Below, piece after piece: positions 16,041 to 26,800 of a stretch of 64,000 bases of DNA (position 1 is the first letter of the stretch; each line of letters begins with the position of its first letter). Where the stretch lies: contig NZ_CANMTX010000003.1 of the NCBI RefSeq assembly GCF_947500985.1, forward strand, positions 496,001 through 560,000, in the 5' to 3' direction. The DNA is from an uncultured Maribacter sp. GTDB taxonomy: Bacteria; Bacteroidota; Bacteroidia; Flavobacteriales; Flavobacteriaceae. Below the pieces are notes generated by a model. The model was not told where the DNA came from, ran no database searches, and worked only from the letters and a program-made list of their open reading frames with translations. Position numbers and translations under genes: made by a program.

Positions 16041-18212
16041 ATGAAAAACTTACATATTTATATCATCCTATTTTTAGGCATTTTTCAATCCGTCTGGTCA
16101 CAAGATCTAAAACGTGCCAACGACCTATTTGAAAAGAAATACTATGCAGATGCCATTGCCTTGTACGAAGCGGCATTACCGAGCAACAAAAGCAGTTTGG
16201 TCTTAAAAAACCTGGCAGATAGCTATTACCACACTTTTGACCTAAATGCATCGGCACGTTGGTACCGCTACCTTATTTCTAATTATGGCGATACGGTAGA
16301 TGAGCAGTATTATTTTAAACTGAACCAGTCTTTAAAAGCTATTGGCGAATATGACGAAGCCGCACAGGTATTATTCGATTATTACACCAAAGAAGGCAAT
16401 TCAGAAAAATTGCAGCAACTAAAAGAAGAAAATATATACCTAGAAAATGTAAAAGCAATTGGTGATCGTTTCGCAATTGCAAATAGTAACCTGAATACGA
16501 CGACATCAGAATTTGGGGCAATGCAGGTAGGTGATGCCATTTGGTACACGGCGGCACATAAAAAATCAAGTTCGAAAACATACCGGTGGAACAATCAGCA
16601 GTATCTTGATATTTACACACACCCAATAGATCAAGAACAACTGGGCGATAGTATTAGTGCAAGCCTATCAAATACTATTAATACAAAATTACACGAAGGT
16701 TCTTTTACGGTTTCACCTGACGGAAATACCATGTATTTTACTCGAAACAATTATAACAATGGTAAGCGTAAAACCGATGACCAAAAGGTGTCTAATTTAA
16801 AAATATACAGTGCTAGTTTAGTTGATGGCGAATGGGGGAATATTACAGAACTTTCATTCAATAGCGACGATTATTCTAATGAACATCCTGCTTTAAATGC
16901 AAATGGTACAAAATTATATTTTTCTTCGGATAGACCAGGCGGATTCGGTTCTTTCGATATTTACGAAACAAGCCTACAAGCCGATAATACATTTAGCAGT
17001 CCCGTTAATTTAGGCAGTGAGATTAATACGGATAAGAAGGAGCAATTTCCTTTTATATCTTCTGATAATTCACTTTACTTTTCATCGAACGGACACCCAG
17101 GCTTCGGACTTTTAGATGTCTTTATTTCTAAAAACAAAAATGACACTTTTCAACATCCAGATAATTTAGGGTTACCTGTAAACAGTGGTTATGATGATTT
17201 CTCATATGTATTGAATACAGATAATGCATCGGGTTATTTTGCAAGTAACAGACCATCTGGTAAGGGTAGCGATGATATCTATAGTTTTAGCGTAACCAAA
17301 GAATTATCAATTGAAGATTGTGAACAATTTATTGGGGGTATTATTACGGATCGTACCACTACCCTTCCGTTAGCCAATGCAACGGTAACTTTATTAAATA
17401 CAGAAAACAAGGTCATAGCCACATGCATTACAAAAGAAAATGGTGCCTTTGATTTTAATATTGTCTGTGAAGCATCCTACGAAGTTAAAGCAGAAAAAAA
17501 TGGGTATGAGGGTAATGCCAAGAACATCCGCAGTACAAAAGAAAGAAATGCCGAACATGATGCATCGATGCCTTTATATTCCATCCTGGAAAAACAAAAA
17601 ACAGAAGCACTAGCATTACAAGAAAAGCAGAAAGCTGAAAAACTACGCACCGAACAAATGGCTGCTAAAAAGTTAGAGGCAGATAAAAAAGCCAATCTGT
17701 TAGCAGAAAAACAACGTATTGAAGAAGCCGAACATTTAACGAAACAGCGCATTGCCGAGAAAGCAAAAATCGAGAAGGCACTTGCAAAGAAAATAGCCGA
17801 TGCCATAGCAACAGAAGAAGCTTTAGTAAAAGAGAGCGACCGTACGGTTATACAGACCGAAGAAATACATTTCGATTATAGTTTATGGTATCTAAGAAGA
17901 GAGTCTCGCGAACGATTACAGACTGTTATCGATATCATGAAGAAAAACCCGGGTATGGTCATTGAAATTGGCACCCATACAGATATTCGCGGTAACAAAG
18001 GGTATAACAAAGACCTATCTCAAAAACGTGCAGATTCTGCCAAAGATTTCTTGATTAAAAACGGAATTGAATCTGGCAGAGTAGTTTCAAAAGGATACGG
18101 AGAATCAAAACCTATTGTAGTTTGTGCGACTGAAGAAGCCTGTTCTGAAGAAGATCATGAGTGGAACAGACGCTGCGAATTTGTGGTACTTGATTGGGAA
18201 TACGGCAACTAA
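16041..18212 (+). CDS. PorE-like OmpA-family protein (TPR, beta-propeller, CarboxypepD_reg, OmpA)
   Basis: 723 residues from the ATG at 16041, chosen because it begins a clean signal peptide (M-K-N-L-H-I-Y... ending SVWSQ) 1 nt after the previous stop; an upstream in-frame ATG at 16014 would overlap that gene. Domain order: TPR-like helices (~20-140), WD40/PD40-type propeller (~180-420, S-S-D-R-P-G-G-F-G-S-F-D-I-Y repeats), a CarboxypepD_reg module (~430-500), an Ala/Lys/Glu-rich coiled coil (~510-605) and a C-terminal OmpA peptidoglycan-binding domain (~610-720, T-H-T-D-I-R-G and K-G-Y-G-E-S-K-P). This order matches PorE of the T9SS. It likely anchors the PorP/SprF-like barrel to peptidoglycan. 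Confidence 0.87.
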   Translation: MKNLHIYIILFLGIFQSVWSQDLKRANDLFEKKYYADAIALYEAALPSNKSSLVLKNLADSYYHTFDLNASARWYRYLISNYGDTVDEQYYFKLNQSLKAIGEYDEAAQVLFDYYTKEGNSEKLQQLKEENIYLENVKAIGDRFAIANSNLNTTTSEFGAMQVGDAIWYTAAHKKSSSKTYRWNNQQYLDIYTHPIDQEQLGDSISASLSNTINTKLHEGSFTVSPDGNTMYFTRNNYNNGKRKTDDQKVSNLKIYSASLVDGEWGNITELSFNSDDYSNEHPALNANGTKLYFSSDRPGGFGSFDIYETSLQADNTFSSPVNLGSEINTDKKEQFPFISSDNSLYFSSNGHPGFGLLDVFISKNKNDTFQHPDNLGLPVNSGYDDFSYVLNTDNASGYFASNRPSGKGSDDIYSFSVTKELSIEDCEQFIGGIITDRTTTLPLANATVTLLNTENKVIATCITKENGAFDFNIVCEASYEVKAEKNGYEGNAKNIRSTKERNAEHDASMPLYSILEKQKTEALALQEKQKAEKLRTEQMAAKKLEADKKANLLAEKQRIEEAEHLTKQRIAEKAKIEKALAKKIADAIATEEALVKESDRTVIQTEEIHFDYSLWYLRRESRERLQTVIDIMKKNPGMVIEIGTHTDIRGNKGYNKDLSQKRADSAKDFLIKNGIESGRVVSKGYGESKPIVVCATEEACSEEDHEWNRRCEFVVLDWEYGN

Positions 18213-18266
18213 CCGAAAACAACATTTCTAGACGAACAACTATTATAAAATTGCGACATATTCTAG

Positions 18267-18289
18267 TATCTTTAGTTCTTAAACTAAAG
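18267..18289 (+). promoter_or_regulatory. -7-like box overlapped by a perfect dyad, upstream of the cupin gene
   Basis: TATCTTTA (TAnnTTTG with one mismatch) at 18267-18274 overlaps a perfect inverted repeat CTTTAGTT-CTTA-AACTAAAG at 18270-18289. The dyad ends 4 nt before the cupin ATG. It may be an operator over the start site or a hairpin near the ribosome entry site. Confidence 0.45.
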
Positions 18290-18293
18290 AATA

Positions 18294-18611
18294 ATGAACT
18301 ACAACCTTTCTACAATAACCTCTAAAGAAATTATGCCAGGTTTACATGGCAAATTGGTACACTCTGAAAATATGAGTATGGCATTTTGGGATGTAGAAAA
18401 AGGCGCAACGGTACCTGAACATGCGCATATGAACGAGCAGATTATGCATGTTATGGAAGGTGATTTTGAATTCACCTTAGATGGAACCACAAAGGTGTAC
18501 CGCCCAGGTGATATCGTGGTAATTGCCCCGCATTTAAAACATAGTGGTGTTGCCTTGACCCCTTGTAAATTGTTAGATGTATTTAGCCCAACACGAGAAG
18601 AATACCGTTAG
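18294..18611 (+). CDS. Small single-domain cupin protein
   Basis: 105 residues forming a single cupin_2 barrel. Cupin motif 1 is V-P-E-H-A-H-M-N-E-Q at ~39-48, giving two His and a Glu as metal ligands. Motif 2 is Y-R-P-G-D-I-V-V-I-A-P-H-L-K-H with the final His. No signal peptide, so cytoplasmic. The substrate is not predictable; similar proteins are annotated only as cupin-domain proteins. A perfect dyad lies directly before its start. The SDR-like gene follows 54 nt downstream on the same strand and may be cotranscribed. Confidence 0.82.
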   Translation: MNYNLSTITSKEIMPGLHGKLVHSENMSMAFWDVEKGATVPEHAHMNEQIMHVMEGDFEFTLDGTTKVYRPGDIVVIAPHLKHSGVALTPCKLLDVFSPTREEYR

Positions 18612-18665
18612 CAATTGGTTGTTAACCTCGGCTTCGCTCAGTTACCTAATTTAAAAATTTTAGAA

Positions 18666-19451
18666 ATGAACATATCTTTAAAAAATAAGAAAGCGTTAGT
18701 TGGTGGTAGTAGCGGTGGCATTGGCAAGGCAATTGCGCAGCAATTGGCTGAAAGTGGTGCCAGTGTAACCCTAATATCGCACAGCGAAGAGAAATTACAC
18801 ATCATAGTAAATGAATTGCCTACAGACCAAGGACAGCAGCACCAATATCTTGCAGTAGATTTCAATAATTTTAAGGATTACAAAAACGTAATTAGTAATT
18901 TTTTTAAAAACAATACAGTAGACATTTTGGTAAATAATACACAAGGTCCATCTGCTGGTAGTGCATTAGAAAAAAAAGTAGATGATTACCAAGAAGCTTT
19001 TGATCTCTTATTTAAAACCGTGGTCTTTACAACAGAATTGGCACTACAGTCTATGATACAAAAGAATTGGGGTAGAGTTATAAATGTTGCCTCAGTTTCA
19101 GTAAAAGAACCACTATCGTACTTAGCGCTCTCAAATTCTATTCGGGCTGCCGTAGTAACATGGGCAAAATCTTTGGCTACAGATGTCGGCAAACACAACA
19201 TTACAGTAAATAGCGTACTCACCGGTTATTTTGATACCGACCGTATTGCGCAACTTAATGCCAAAAAGGCGGAACAATTAGGTATTGAACAAACCGAGGT
19301 AAGAAGAGAAATGGAATCTAGAGTAGCGGTTCAGCGAATTGGCGACCCAAAAGAATATGGTTATTTAGTTGCATTTTTAGCATCTGATAACGCGGCTTAT
19401 ATTACGGGTATAAATATGCCAATTGATGGCGGACTATTGAAGTCGCTCTAA
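18666..19451 (+). CDS. SDR family oxidoreductase-like protein lacking the catalytic lysine
   Basis: 261 residues from the ATG at 18666; an upstream in-frame TTG at 18615 is less likely. Rossmann start is G-G-S-S-G-G-I-G at 13-20, NAG-like motif N-N-T-Q at 90-93. The active-site region reads S143...Y152-L-A-L-S156: the Tyr is kept but the Lys of YxxxK is Ser. This resembles the '3-oxoacyl-ACP reductase-like' SDR subgroup (BKR_like_SDR_like) known to deviate from the catalytic tetrad. The C-terminal I-T-G-I-N-M-P-I-D-G-G is typical. Reductase activity is therefore doubtful. It follows the cupin gene; the next element is a transposase remnant. Confidence 0.82.
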   Translation: MNISLKNKKALVGGSSGGIGKAIAQQLAESGASVTLISHSEEKLHIIVNELPTDQGQQHQYLAVDFNNFKDYKNVISNFFKNNTVDILVNNTQGPSAGSALEKKVDDYQEAFDLLFKTVVFTTELALQSMIQKNWGRVINVASVSVKEPLSYLALSNSIRAAVVTWAKSLATDVGKHNITVNSVLTGYFDTDRIAQLNAKKAEQLGIEQTEVRREMESRVAVQRIGDPKEYGYLVAFLASDNAAYITGINMPIDGGLLKSL

Positions 19452-19527
19452 TTAAATTAGGGTTTACGTTAGTAGCACTTAACATATTTAATAAAATACC
19501 ATACGCTATACTGACCCGTCCTGAAAT

Positions 19528-19708
19528 ATGTATACAAAACACTTCAAGTATATGTATAAAAATGATGGATATGTAAAACACTATAGTGAGAGCTTCAAGC
19601 TCAAAAGTCTTGGCAGAACTTACCAAAGGAAACCATTCCAAACGACAAATTATATTAACTTATGGTATACAATCCAAAACTGTAAATAGCAGAATAACAA
19701 CTGCTTAA
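19528..19708 (+). pseudogene. Degenerate IS3-type OrfA transposase fragment (frameshifted, truncated)
   Basis: Translation from 19528 gives MYTKHF...HYSESFKLK to 19605. One extra A (19606) shifts the frame, and translation from 19607 continues V-L-A-E-L-T-K-G-N-H-S-K-R-Q-I, then T-Y-G-I-Q-S-K-T-V-N, to a stop at 19706-19708. Joined, this resembles the N-terminal helix-turn-helix of IS3-family OrfA proteins (F-K-x-K-V-L-x-E-L, S-x-R-x-I, Y-G-I, T-V-N). The rest of OrfA and all of OrfB are absent. The preceding CTGACCCGTCCTGAAATATG (19511-19530) may be what is left of an IS end. Confidence 0.62.
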
Positions 19709-19722
19709 TATCTAAATAAAAA

Positions 19723-20229
19723 ATGAAAAAAGTAGCAATTGGTTGCGGAATATTTTTAGTGCTGGTCATTGGTACTGTTACCTTACTGTTTTATATACTT
19801 ACTAGACCTAAATACAGAGATGTAGCTACTGAAAAACCATTTTCAGAAATTTTAAGTCAGAAAATAATCACGAAAAGACCTACCCTGATTTTAAATTATG
19901 ATTTGCCTAGATATGAAGACTATAGCTATCATTTAGAAGATGGTAATGGTTTTGTTATGGAATCTGATTTAGAAACGATAGTAGAAATACCAATTGGTAC
20001 AGAAGTAGAAATAGACAAAATAGAAATCCATACCAATAGGGTTAGCGGTACATCTAGCGTTTATCTTTTTGGTAATGTCTATAGTCAAGAAAAACAAGAA
20101 AGCTATTCTTTTCAATATACCTGGGGTGATTATCATCTCATATACGAAGACAACCCATACTGGACCTTTGAGCTTGCCTTTTGGCAAGACGAACCATTGA
20201 CTGAAAAGTATTTTATAGATGTGCCTTAA
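19723..20229 (+). CDS. Uncharacterised membrane-anchored protein
   Basis: A 168-residue protein with one N-terminal transmembrane segment (residues ~6-28, I-F-L-V-L-V-I-G-T-V-T-L-L-F-Y-I) followed by R-P-K-Y. The soluble part is beta-rich with many aromatic and acidic residues (Y-E-D-Y-S-Y-H at ~66-72; E-D-N-P-Y-W-T-F-E-L near the end). It has no recognisable domain. The orientation suggests a periplasmic C-terminal domain. A small lipoprotein gene follows 25 nt downstream, probably in the same transcript. It sits directly after the transposase remnant, so it may be part of a variable locus. Confidence 0.68.
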   Translation: MKKVAIGCGIFLVLVIGTVTLLFYILTRPKYRDVATEKPFSEILSQKIITKRPTLILNYDLPRYEDYSYHLEDGNGFVMESDLETIVEIPIGTEVEIDKIEIHTNRVSGTSSVYLFGNVYSQEKQESYSFQYTWGDYHLIYEDNPYWTFELAFWQDEPLTEKYFIDVP

Positions 20230-20254
20230 TAATCAAAAAAGAAATATTGTTATA

Positions 20255-20662
20255 ATGAAAGGTTTTACACATATTGCCTTTTTACTTTTTATAATATTAA
20301 GTGCTAATTCATGCGATAAATCTACCATCGATGGTGAATGGGATGACAACATACATCTTTCTAAGAAAAACATAACTATTTCAGCGGAAGCAACTACTGT
20401 TCTTATTACTACAGAAGGTAATTCTTGGTGGGTTGCCGAGATATTACTTTATGATGATGCAGATAATGACATTTCTGACGTTGATACCACCCAAGAAGAC
20501 TTCTTGATTGAAACGGTAGACTTTATCATTGAAAGAAAAAATGCGAAAGAGATTTATGTCTCAATGAAGCAAAATAACACAGGTTCAGATAGAACCTTAA
20601 CTGTATCGCTACAAGCTGGTAATTATTTTGACGGATTTCAAGTGCATCAATCAGCCGATTGA
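20255..20662 (+). CDS. Small uncharacterised lipoprotein
   Basis: 135 residues from the ATG at 20255, chosen because it starts the signal sequence; the frame is open upstream to 20219 but that would overlap the previous gene. The lipobox is S-A-N-S-C at ~19-23, followed by D-K-S-T. The mature ~110 residues look like one small beta-sandwich (K-N-I-T-I-S-A-E-A-T-T, T-E-G-N-S-W-W-V-A-E), resembling the BACON-like domains found in Bacteroidota lipoproteins. That resemblance is only suggestive. Function unknown. Paired with the membrane-anchored gene upstream. Confidence 0.68.
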   Translation: MKGFTHIAFLLFIILSANSCDKSTIDGEWDDNIHLSKKNITISAEATTVLITTEGNSWWVAEILLYDDADNDISDVDTTQEDFLIETVDFIIERKNAKEIYVSMKQNNTGSDRTLTVSLQAGNYFDGFQVHQSAD

Positions 20663-20890
20663 TTTTTTGGTGCTGAATATAGTAGCCTTAAATAACAAGA
20701 TAATCGATTTGTAATTATTAAGATTGATAAACGGTCAATTAATATTTTGGGAAATTACATTGCATCATTCTTTTTGTAATCACCTTCAAAAACTTCGAAC
20801 AACCTTACCTGCCTAATTGAAAAGTACGTTTCACTCATTTATCATTGTATATAAAATTACCTTGGCACAGTTTTGTATTGTAATTTTACT

Positions 20891-23800
20891 ATGATGAAAA
20901 AGCTATATTTAATTCTAATCTTATTTATGTCCGTACAATTTGGTAATTCCCAAGAGCACAATTCTTATGATTCACTTTGGGATAAAGTTCTTGATTTGGA
21001 GATGGAAAACTTGAGTAAATCGGCATTAAAGCAAGCTGAAGCCATCTTTGTAAAGGCGAAAAGCGAAAAAAATGAGGTACAGACTATAAAGGCCCTTCTT
21101 TATAAATCTAACTTTATTAATAGGCTTGAAGAAGATTCTAAATTAAATATCGTTAATGATATCAAATCTGAAATAGCAGTATCAGATAGTGCAACGAAAA
21201 GCATTCTTCATAGTCATTTAGCGAACTTATATTGGCAATACTACCAGCAAAACAGATATCAATTTAACAATAGAACCAAGACAGCTGTTAAGGTTGATTC
21301 GGTAGATTTCAGAACTTGGGATTTAGATACAATATTTAAAGAAATAGATTATCATTTTACCGCATCCTTAGAAAATGCTAGCATAACTCAGCAACTTCCT
21401 ATTTCAGATTTTGATACAATCTTAGAGAAGAGCGAAGAAAATAGAAAGTACAGACCTACGTTATTTGACGTTCTTGCACATACTGCTTTACAATTTTACA
21501 CAACGAGCGAAAATAGTATCAACAAACCTGCAGATTCTTTTGAGATTGACAACGAAGCTATTTTATGCGAGGCATATACTGCCAGTTTTCTAAATTTTAA
21601 TGATAGTAAAAATCTGTCATTACAATCTAGAGCACTTGAAATATACCAACAACTCGTAGCATTTCATTTTGGCAACCCAGATATGAGCCCGTTGGTATTG
21701 GTAGATATAGAGCGATTACGCTTTATTCATCAAAACGCGACATTTGCCAATAAGAACAATCTATTTCTTGAAGTACTACAGAATTCAGCCGAAAACATAA
21801 AGCATAGTCCCCTATCTAGTTTATACACCTTTGAAATTGCACTTCAGTACCAACAATTAGGACTCACCTATTCCCCTAAAACGAATGAAGAACACCAATG
21901 GAAATTAAAAGAAGCCATTGCACTTTGCGATGATGTAATTGCGAGATTCCCTAAAAGTTTAGGGGCGCATAAATGCATAGTCTTAAAATCTGAAATTCAA
22001 AATATCAATATTCAACTGACTTCAGAAAAGCATATACCTACCAATATGGTAAGTAGATTACTGGTTAGTTATAAAAATATGGAGAGCCTGACTTTAAAGG
22101 CTTACCGAATTACCCAGAAACAATTAAAAGAGCTTGAAGAATTATATCAAGACCCTAAGAAAAAAGACTATATAAAAAATCTACCTCTTGCTAAAACCTG
22201 GTCCACATCTTTAAAAACAGAGAACGATTATCAAACGCATAGTACTGAAATCTCCATGCCGGCTTTAGAAAATGGAAATTATGTGATTGTTGCAGAATCT
22301 GGCGATGAAAAAGTAAATTCATTTAGCTTTACTACTGTTCAAGTAACCAATTTGGCAGTAATAGAAACGCAAAACTTAACCCATCAGTTCTACCAAGTAA
22401 TCGATCGTAATAATGGCAAACCTATTGTAGGTGCCGAAGTTATTTTAAGGTATCGAAAAAATTATAATCAACCGATAAAACGTAAAACCTATACCACTGA
22501 TAAAAATGGTAGCATCGCTATCGAAAAAAATGAAGAAAGTTGGAACGACGTTTCTATAACAGCTAAAAAGTATAGCGAAACTGCATATTTTGGTGAGTAC
22601 TACATAAACAGAGGGTATGCCCAAAATGAAGAACGAATTAACTATTCATGCTTTTTGTTTACGGACAGAAGTATTTACAGACCAGGTCAGCCAGTATATT
22701 TTAAAGGTATTGTTATTAGCCAAGATAAAGGTGTTTCTAAAGTTTTAGAAAACGCTAAAATTAAAGTTACGCTCGCAGATGTTAACGGACAAGAATTAGA
22801 GACCCTTGCATTGACTACAAATGATTATGGTTCTATTTCGGGTGAATTTATACTACCAAATTCCGGACTCACAGGTCAGTTTTCTATTCACGCTTCTTCA
22901 ACTAAATATCGTTTGAACGGGTATACCAGTATTTCAGTTGAGGAGTATAAACGACCTAAATTCGAAACAAATTTAGAACCAGTTACAGACACCTATAAGG
23001 TCAATGACAGTATAACGGTGACAGGTAAAGCAACCGCATATGCAGGTAGTTCCATCACAGATGCAAAAGTAGTTTACCGTGTAAAAAGAGTGGTGAATCT
23101 ACCAAGATGGTATTATTGGTTTAGACCCTATTTTAATGGTTCTTCTCAAGAAATTGAACAAGGCGAGACCGTTACCGATGCAGCAGGTAATTATAAAATA
23201 AAATTTAAGGCGATACCCGATAATAGTATTGCCAAAGAAAATCTGCCCACTTTTAATTATGAGGTTACAGCAGATGTAACCGATATTAATGGAGAAACTA
23301 GAAGTACAGTTACGAATGTGGCAGTTGGCTATCATGCTCTAAACGTAAGTTTAGTAGTGGAGGAGACCATTGACAAGACCCTAAAGGATACAGGCTTTAC
23401 TATTACCAGCAGAAATTTAAACGGAGAATTTGTAGCGGCAACAGGCGAGATAAAATTATACAAGTTACAGGCACCCGAAAACGTAATACGCCCAAGACAG
23501 TGGTCTGCCCCAGATTATCAAACTTTTTCAAAAGATGAATTCTTAAAACTTTATCCGCATGACGCTTTTGAAGACGAAGACAATTCTGCCAATTGGAAAA
23601 AAGGTAAAATGGTTTGGCAATCTAAATTCAACACTCAAAATTCTAAGGATATAAATTTCGGTAAAACTAAGAATTGGGAACCTGGTAAATACAGGTTAGA
23701 ATTAAACTCAAAAGACAAATTTGGGCAGGCCGTAAAAGATATCGCCATTATTACATTTACTGGTAACGAGCAAACATTAGCTGACAACCAATTGTTTCAT

Positions 23801-26800
23801 ATAAAAACAGATAAAGCACAATATGAGATTGGCGACAAAGCTCAAATAACATTTCTTTCAAGTGCAGAAGATTTGAATATTTATGTAAGAGTCGAAAAAA
23901 ACAATACAATTGTTGAAGAAAAGTTAATTACGCTGAACAACAACTCTAAAACCATATCGGTACCGGTTACCGAAAATGATTTAGGCGGATTTGTAGTTAC
24001 TTACGGTTATGCATTTGCCAATTATTTTGAATGGAACGCTCGTAATATTTTGGTACCCTACCCTTCTAGCGATTTACAAATAGAGACTACGACCTTTAGA
24101 GATAAAATTGCTCCGGGTGTTGATGAAACTTGGTCTTTTAAGGTCAAAGGTCCTAAAGGTGAAAAAGTAAGCGCTGAGTTATTGGCAAGTATGTACGATG
24201 CCTCTTTAGATCAGTTCAACCCTCATTCTTGGAGTTTTTATCCATTAAACAGACCAAATTACTATTCGCGAATTAGAACGAATGCTCATGACAGCTTTTC
24301 GACCAGCAGCTTCTATACATTTTCGAATTATTTAGACATGAGCTACCCAAGTCTAAGATTTGATTCTTTCGATTCGTTCGGGTTAGATTTTCATACGTAT
24401 GGAAATTTCTATGAATCGCGAGCTATTAGTTATAGTTCCGCACCCTTGAGAAAATCGATGATGGCAGATGGTGCTGAGTTAGAAGAAATGGTAATGCTTG
24501 ATGATTCAACTGCAAGCAAAGAAAGTAAATTAGAAGGCAGAGTCGCAGGTGTTGAAATAAACGAAGCCTCACCTGAACCCGAGAAAGAGAAAGAAGATTT
24601 TGGATCGGTGACCATTCGTAAGAATCTACAAGAAACCGCTTTTTTCTTTCCATTATTACAGACAGATAAAGAAGGAAACGTATCGTTCAACTTTACTACA
24701 CCTGAAGCTTTAACCAGATGGAATTTACAGCTCTTGGCACATACTAAAAAATTGGAAAGCACGATAACCAATCTCACTACGGTGACCCAAAAAGAGTTGA
24801 TGGTGACACCAAATGCACCACGATTTTTACGAGAAGGAGATGAAATAACAATTAGCAGTAAAATCTCGAATCTAACAGAAAAGCTACTTTCTGGTCAAGC
24901 GAAATTAGAATTGACCGATGCAGTAACTAGTGTGGATATATCAACACAATTGTTAGAGGCTTCCAACATACTAGAGACAGCATCTTTTGAAGTTGATGCT
25001 ATGGGGAACACCCAAGTTTCATGGAAATTGAATATTCCGGAAGGGTTGCAATCGGTTCAATATAAAATCATTGCAAAAGCAGGTGATTTTTCTGATGGCG
25101 AACAAAACATGTTGCCTGTATTATCAAATAGAACTTTGGTAACTGAAACATTACCTATGTGGATTCATAGCGACCAAACCAAGACCTTTACTTTAGACAA
25201 GTTAAAAAACACCTCATCGACTACGCTGAAGCACTATAAGCTAACTTTAGAAATGACATCTAACCCAGCTTGGTACGCAGTGCAAGCATTGCCGTATTTA
25301 ATGGAATACCCATACGATTGTAACGAGCAGACATTCTCAAGGTATTACGCAAACACCTTGGCTAGTCATATTGCAAATAGCAACCCGAGAATTCGTGAGG
25401 TGTTTGACCAATGGGCAAATTCAGATGCCTTATTGAGCAATCTAGAAAAGAATGAGGAATTAAAATCGCTACTAATTCAAGAAACACCTTGGTTGCGGGA
25501 TGCACAATCTGAAACCGAACAAAAGAAAAGAATCGGATTATTGTTCAATTTGAACAAGATGAAAAATGAGCAACAATCAGCTTTAAACAAGCTTGCCCAA
25601 AATCAGAATTCAAGTGGAGCTTGGTCTTGGTTTAATGGCGGACCAGATAACAGATACATTACCCAACATATTATTTCGGGAATGGGGCATTTGAATAAAT
25701 TAATCACCTCAACAACGACCAATAACCAAAATTTATCAACTTCGTTCAACTCTCAATCAGAAATGATTGAAAATGCAATTTCATATTTAGATGCTGAGTT
25801 TGTGAAAGAGTACGAGCAAATGAAGAAATACACATCGAATATTAACGATGATCATTTAAGTGCAAATCAGGTTCATTATTTATATATGCGTAGTCTTTTT
25901 CCAGAAATTAAAACCTCTAAGAAAGTAGATGAGATAACCGCGTATTATTTAAAGCAATCTCAGAAATATTGGACAAAAAGAGGTTTGTATGCACAGGGAA
26001 TGTTAGCATTAATTCTAAACAGAAAAGATGATATAAAAACATCTGCCAAAATTCTACGTGCGTTAGAAGAAAATAGTATTACCAGCGATGAATTGGGCAT
26101 GTACTGGAAGAGTAATACCAGCTCATGGTTTTGGTATCAAGCACCTATAGAAACACAAGCTTTACTGATTGAAGCATTTTCTGAAATCCGCCCTGCCGAC
26201 ATAGAAACTGTAGACAATCTAAAAATTTGGCTACTTAAGAATAAGCAGACCAATCAATGGAGCACTACTAAAGCAACCACAGAAGCTGTCTACGCTTTAT
26301 TATTACAAGGTAGCGAGTGGTTGTCAGTTACAGACGCAGTTGAAGTTTTAATTGGCGGTGAAAAGATTGATCCTTCTACCCTAGAAGATGTAAAGGTAGA
26401 AGCAGGAACTGGTTACTTTAAAACCTCTTGGAACACTACCGAGATTGAACCTAAAATGGGAGAAGTACAAATCAGCAAAAAAGGCAACGGAATTGCTTGG
26501 GGAGCTTTGTACTGGCAGTATTTTGAAGACTTAGATAAAATTACAAGCGCTGAGACTCCGCTGAAATTAAAGAAAAAAATCTTTTTGAAAAAGAATACTG
26601 ATTCTGGCGAAGTGATTTCTGAAGTGACCGATAATACTACTTTAAAAGTAGGCGACTTGGTTAAGATTAGAATTGAATTGAGATCAGATAGAGATATGGA
26701 ATTCATACACATGAAAGATATGCGAGCAGCAGGTTTTGAACCTGTAAACGTAAATTCAAGATACAAGTGGCAAGACGGCTTAGGATATTACGAAAGCACC

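Noticed and set aside
18612-18665. Possible hairpin (CTCGGCTTCGCTCAG) between cupin and SDR genes
   Set aside because: Only short, imperfect pairing; not convincing as a terminator.
20873-20890. TTG start extending the A2M protein by six residues
   Set aside because: The ATG at 20891 begins a proper signal peptide; the extension would spoil it.
24426-24777. Two minus-strand frames inside the A2M gene
   Set aside because: Shadow frames fully inside a long, well-supported gene; no start context or motif.
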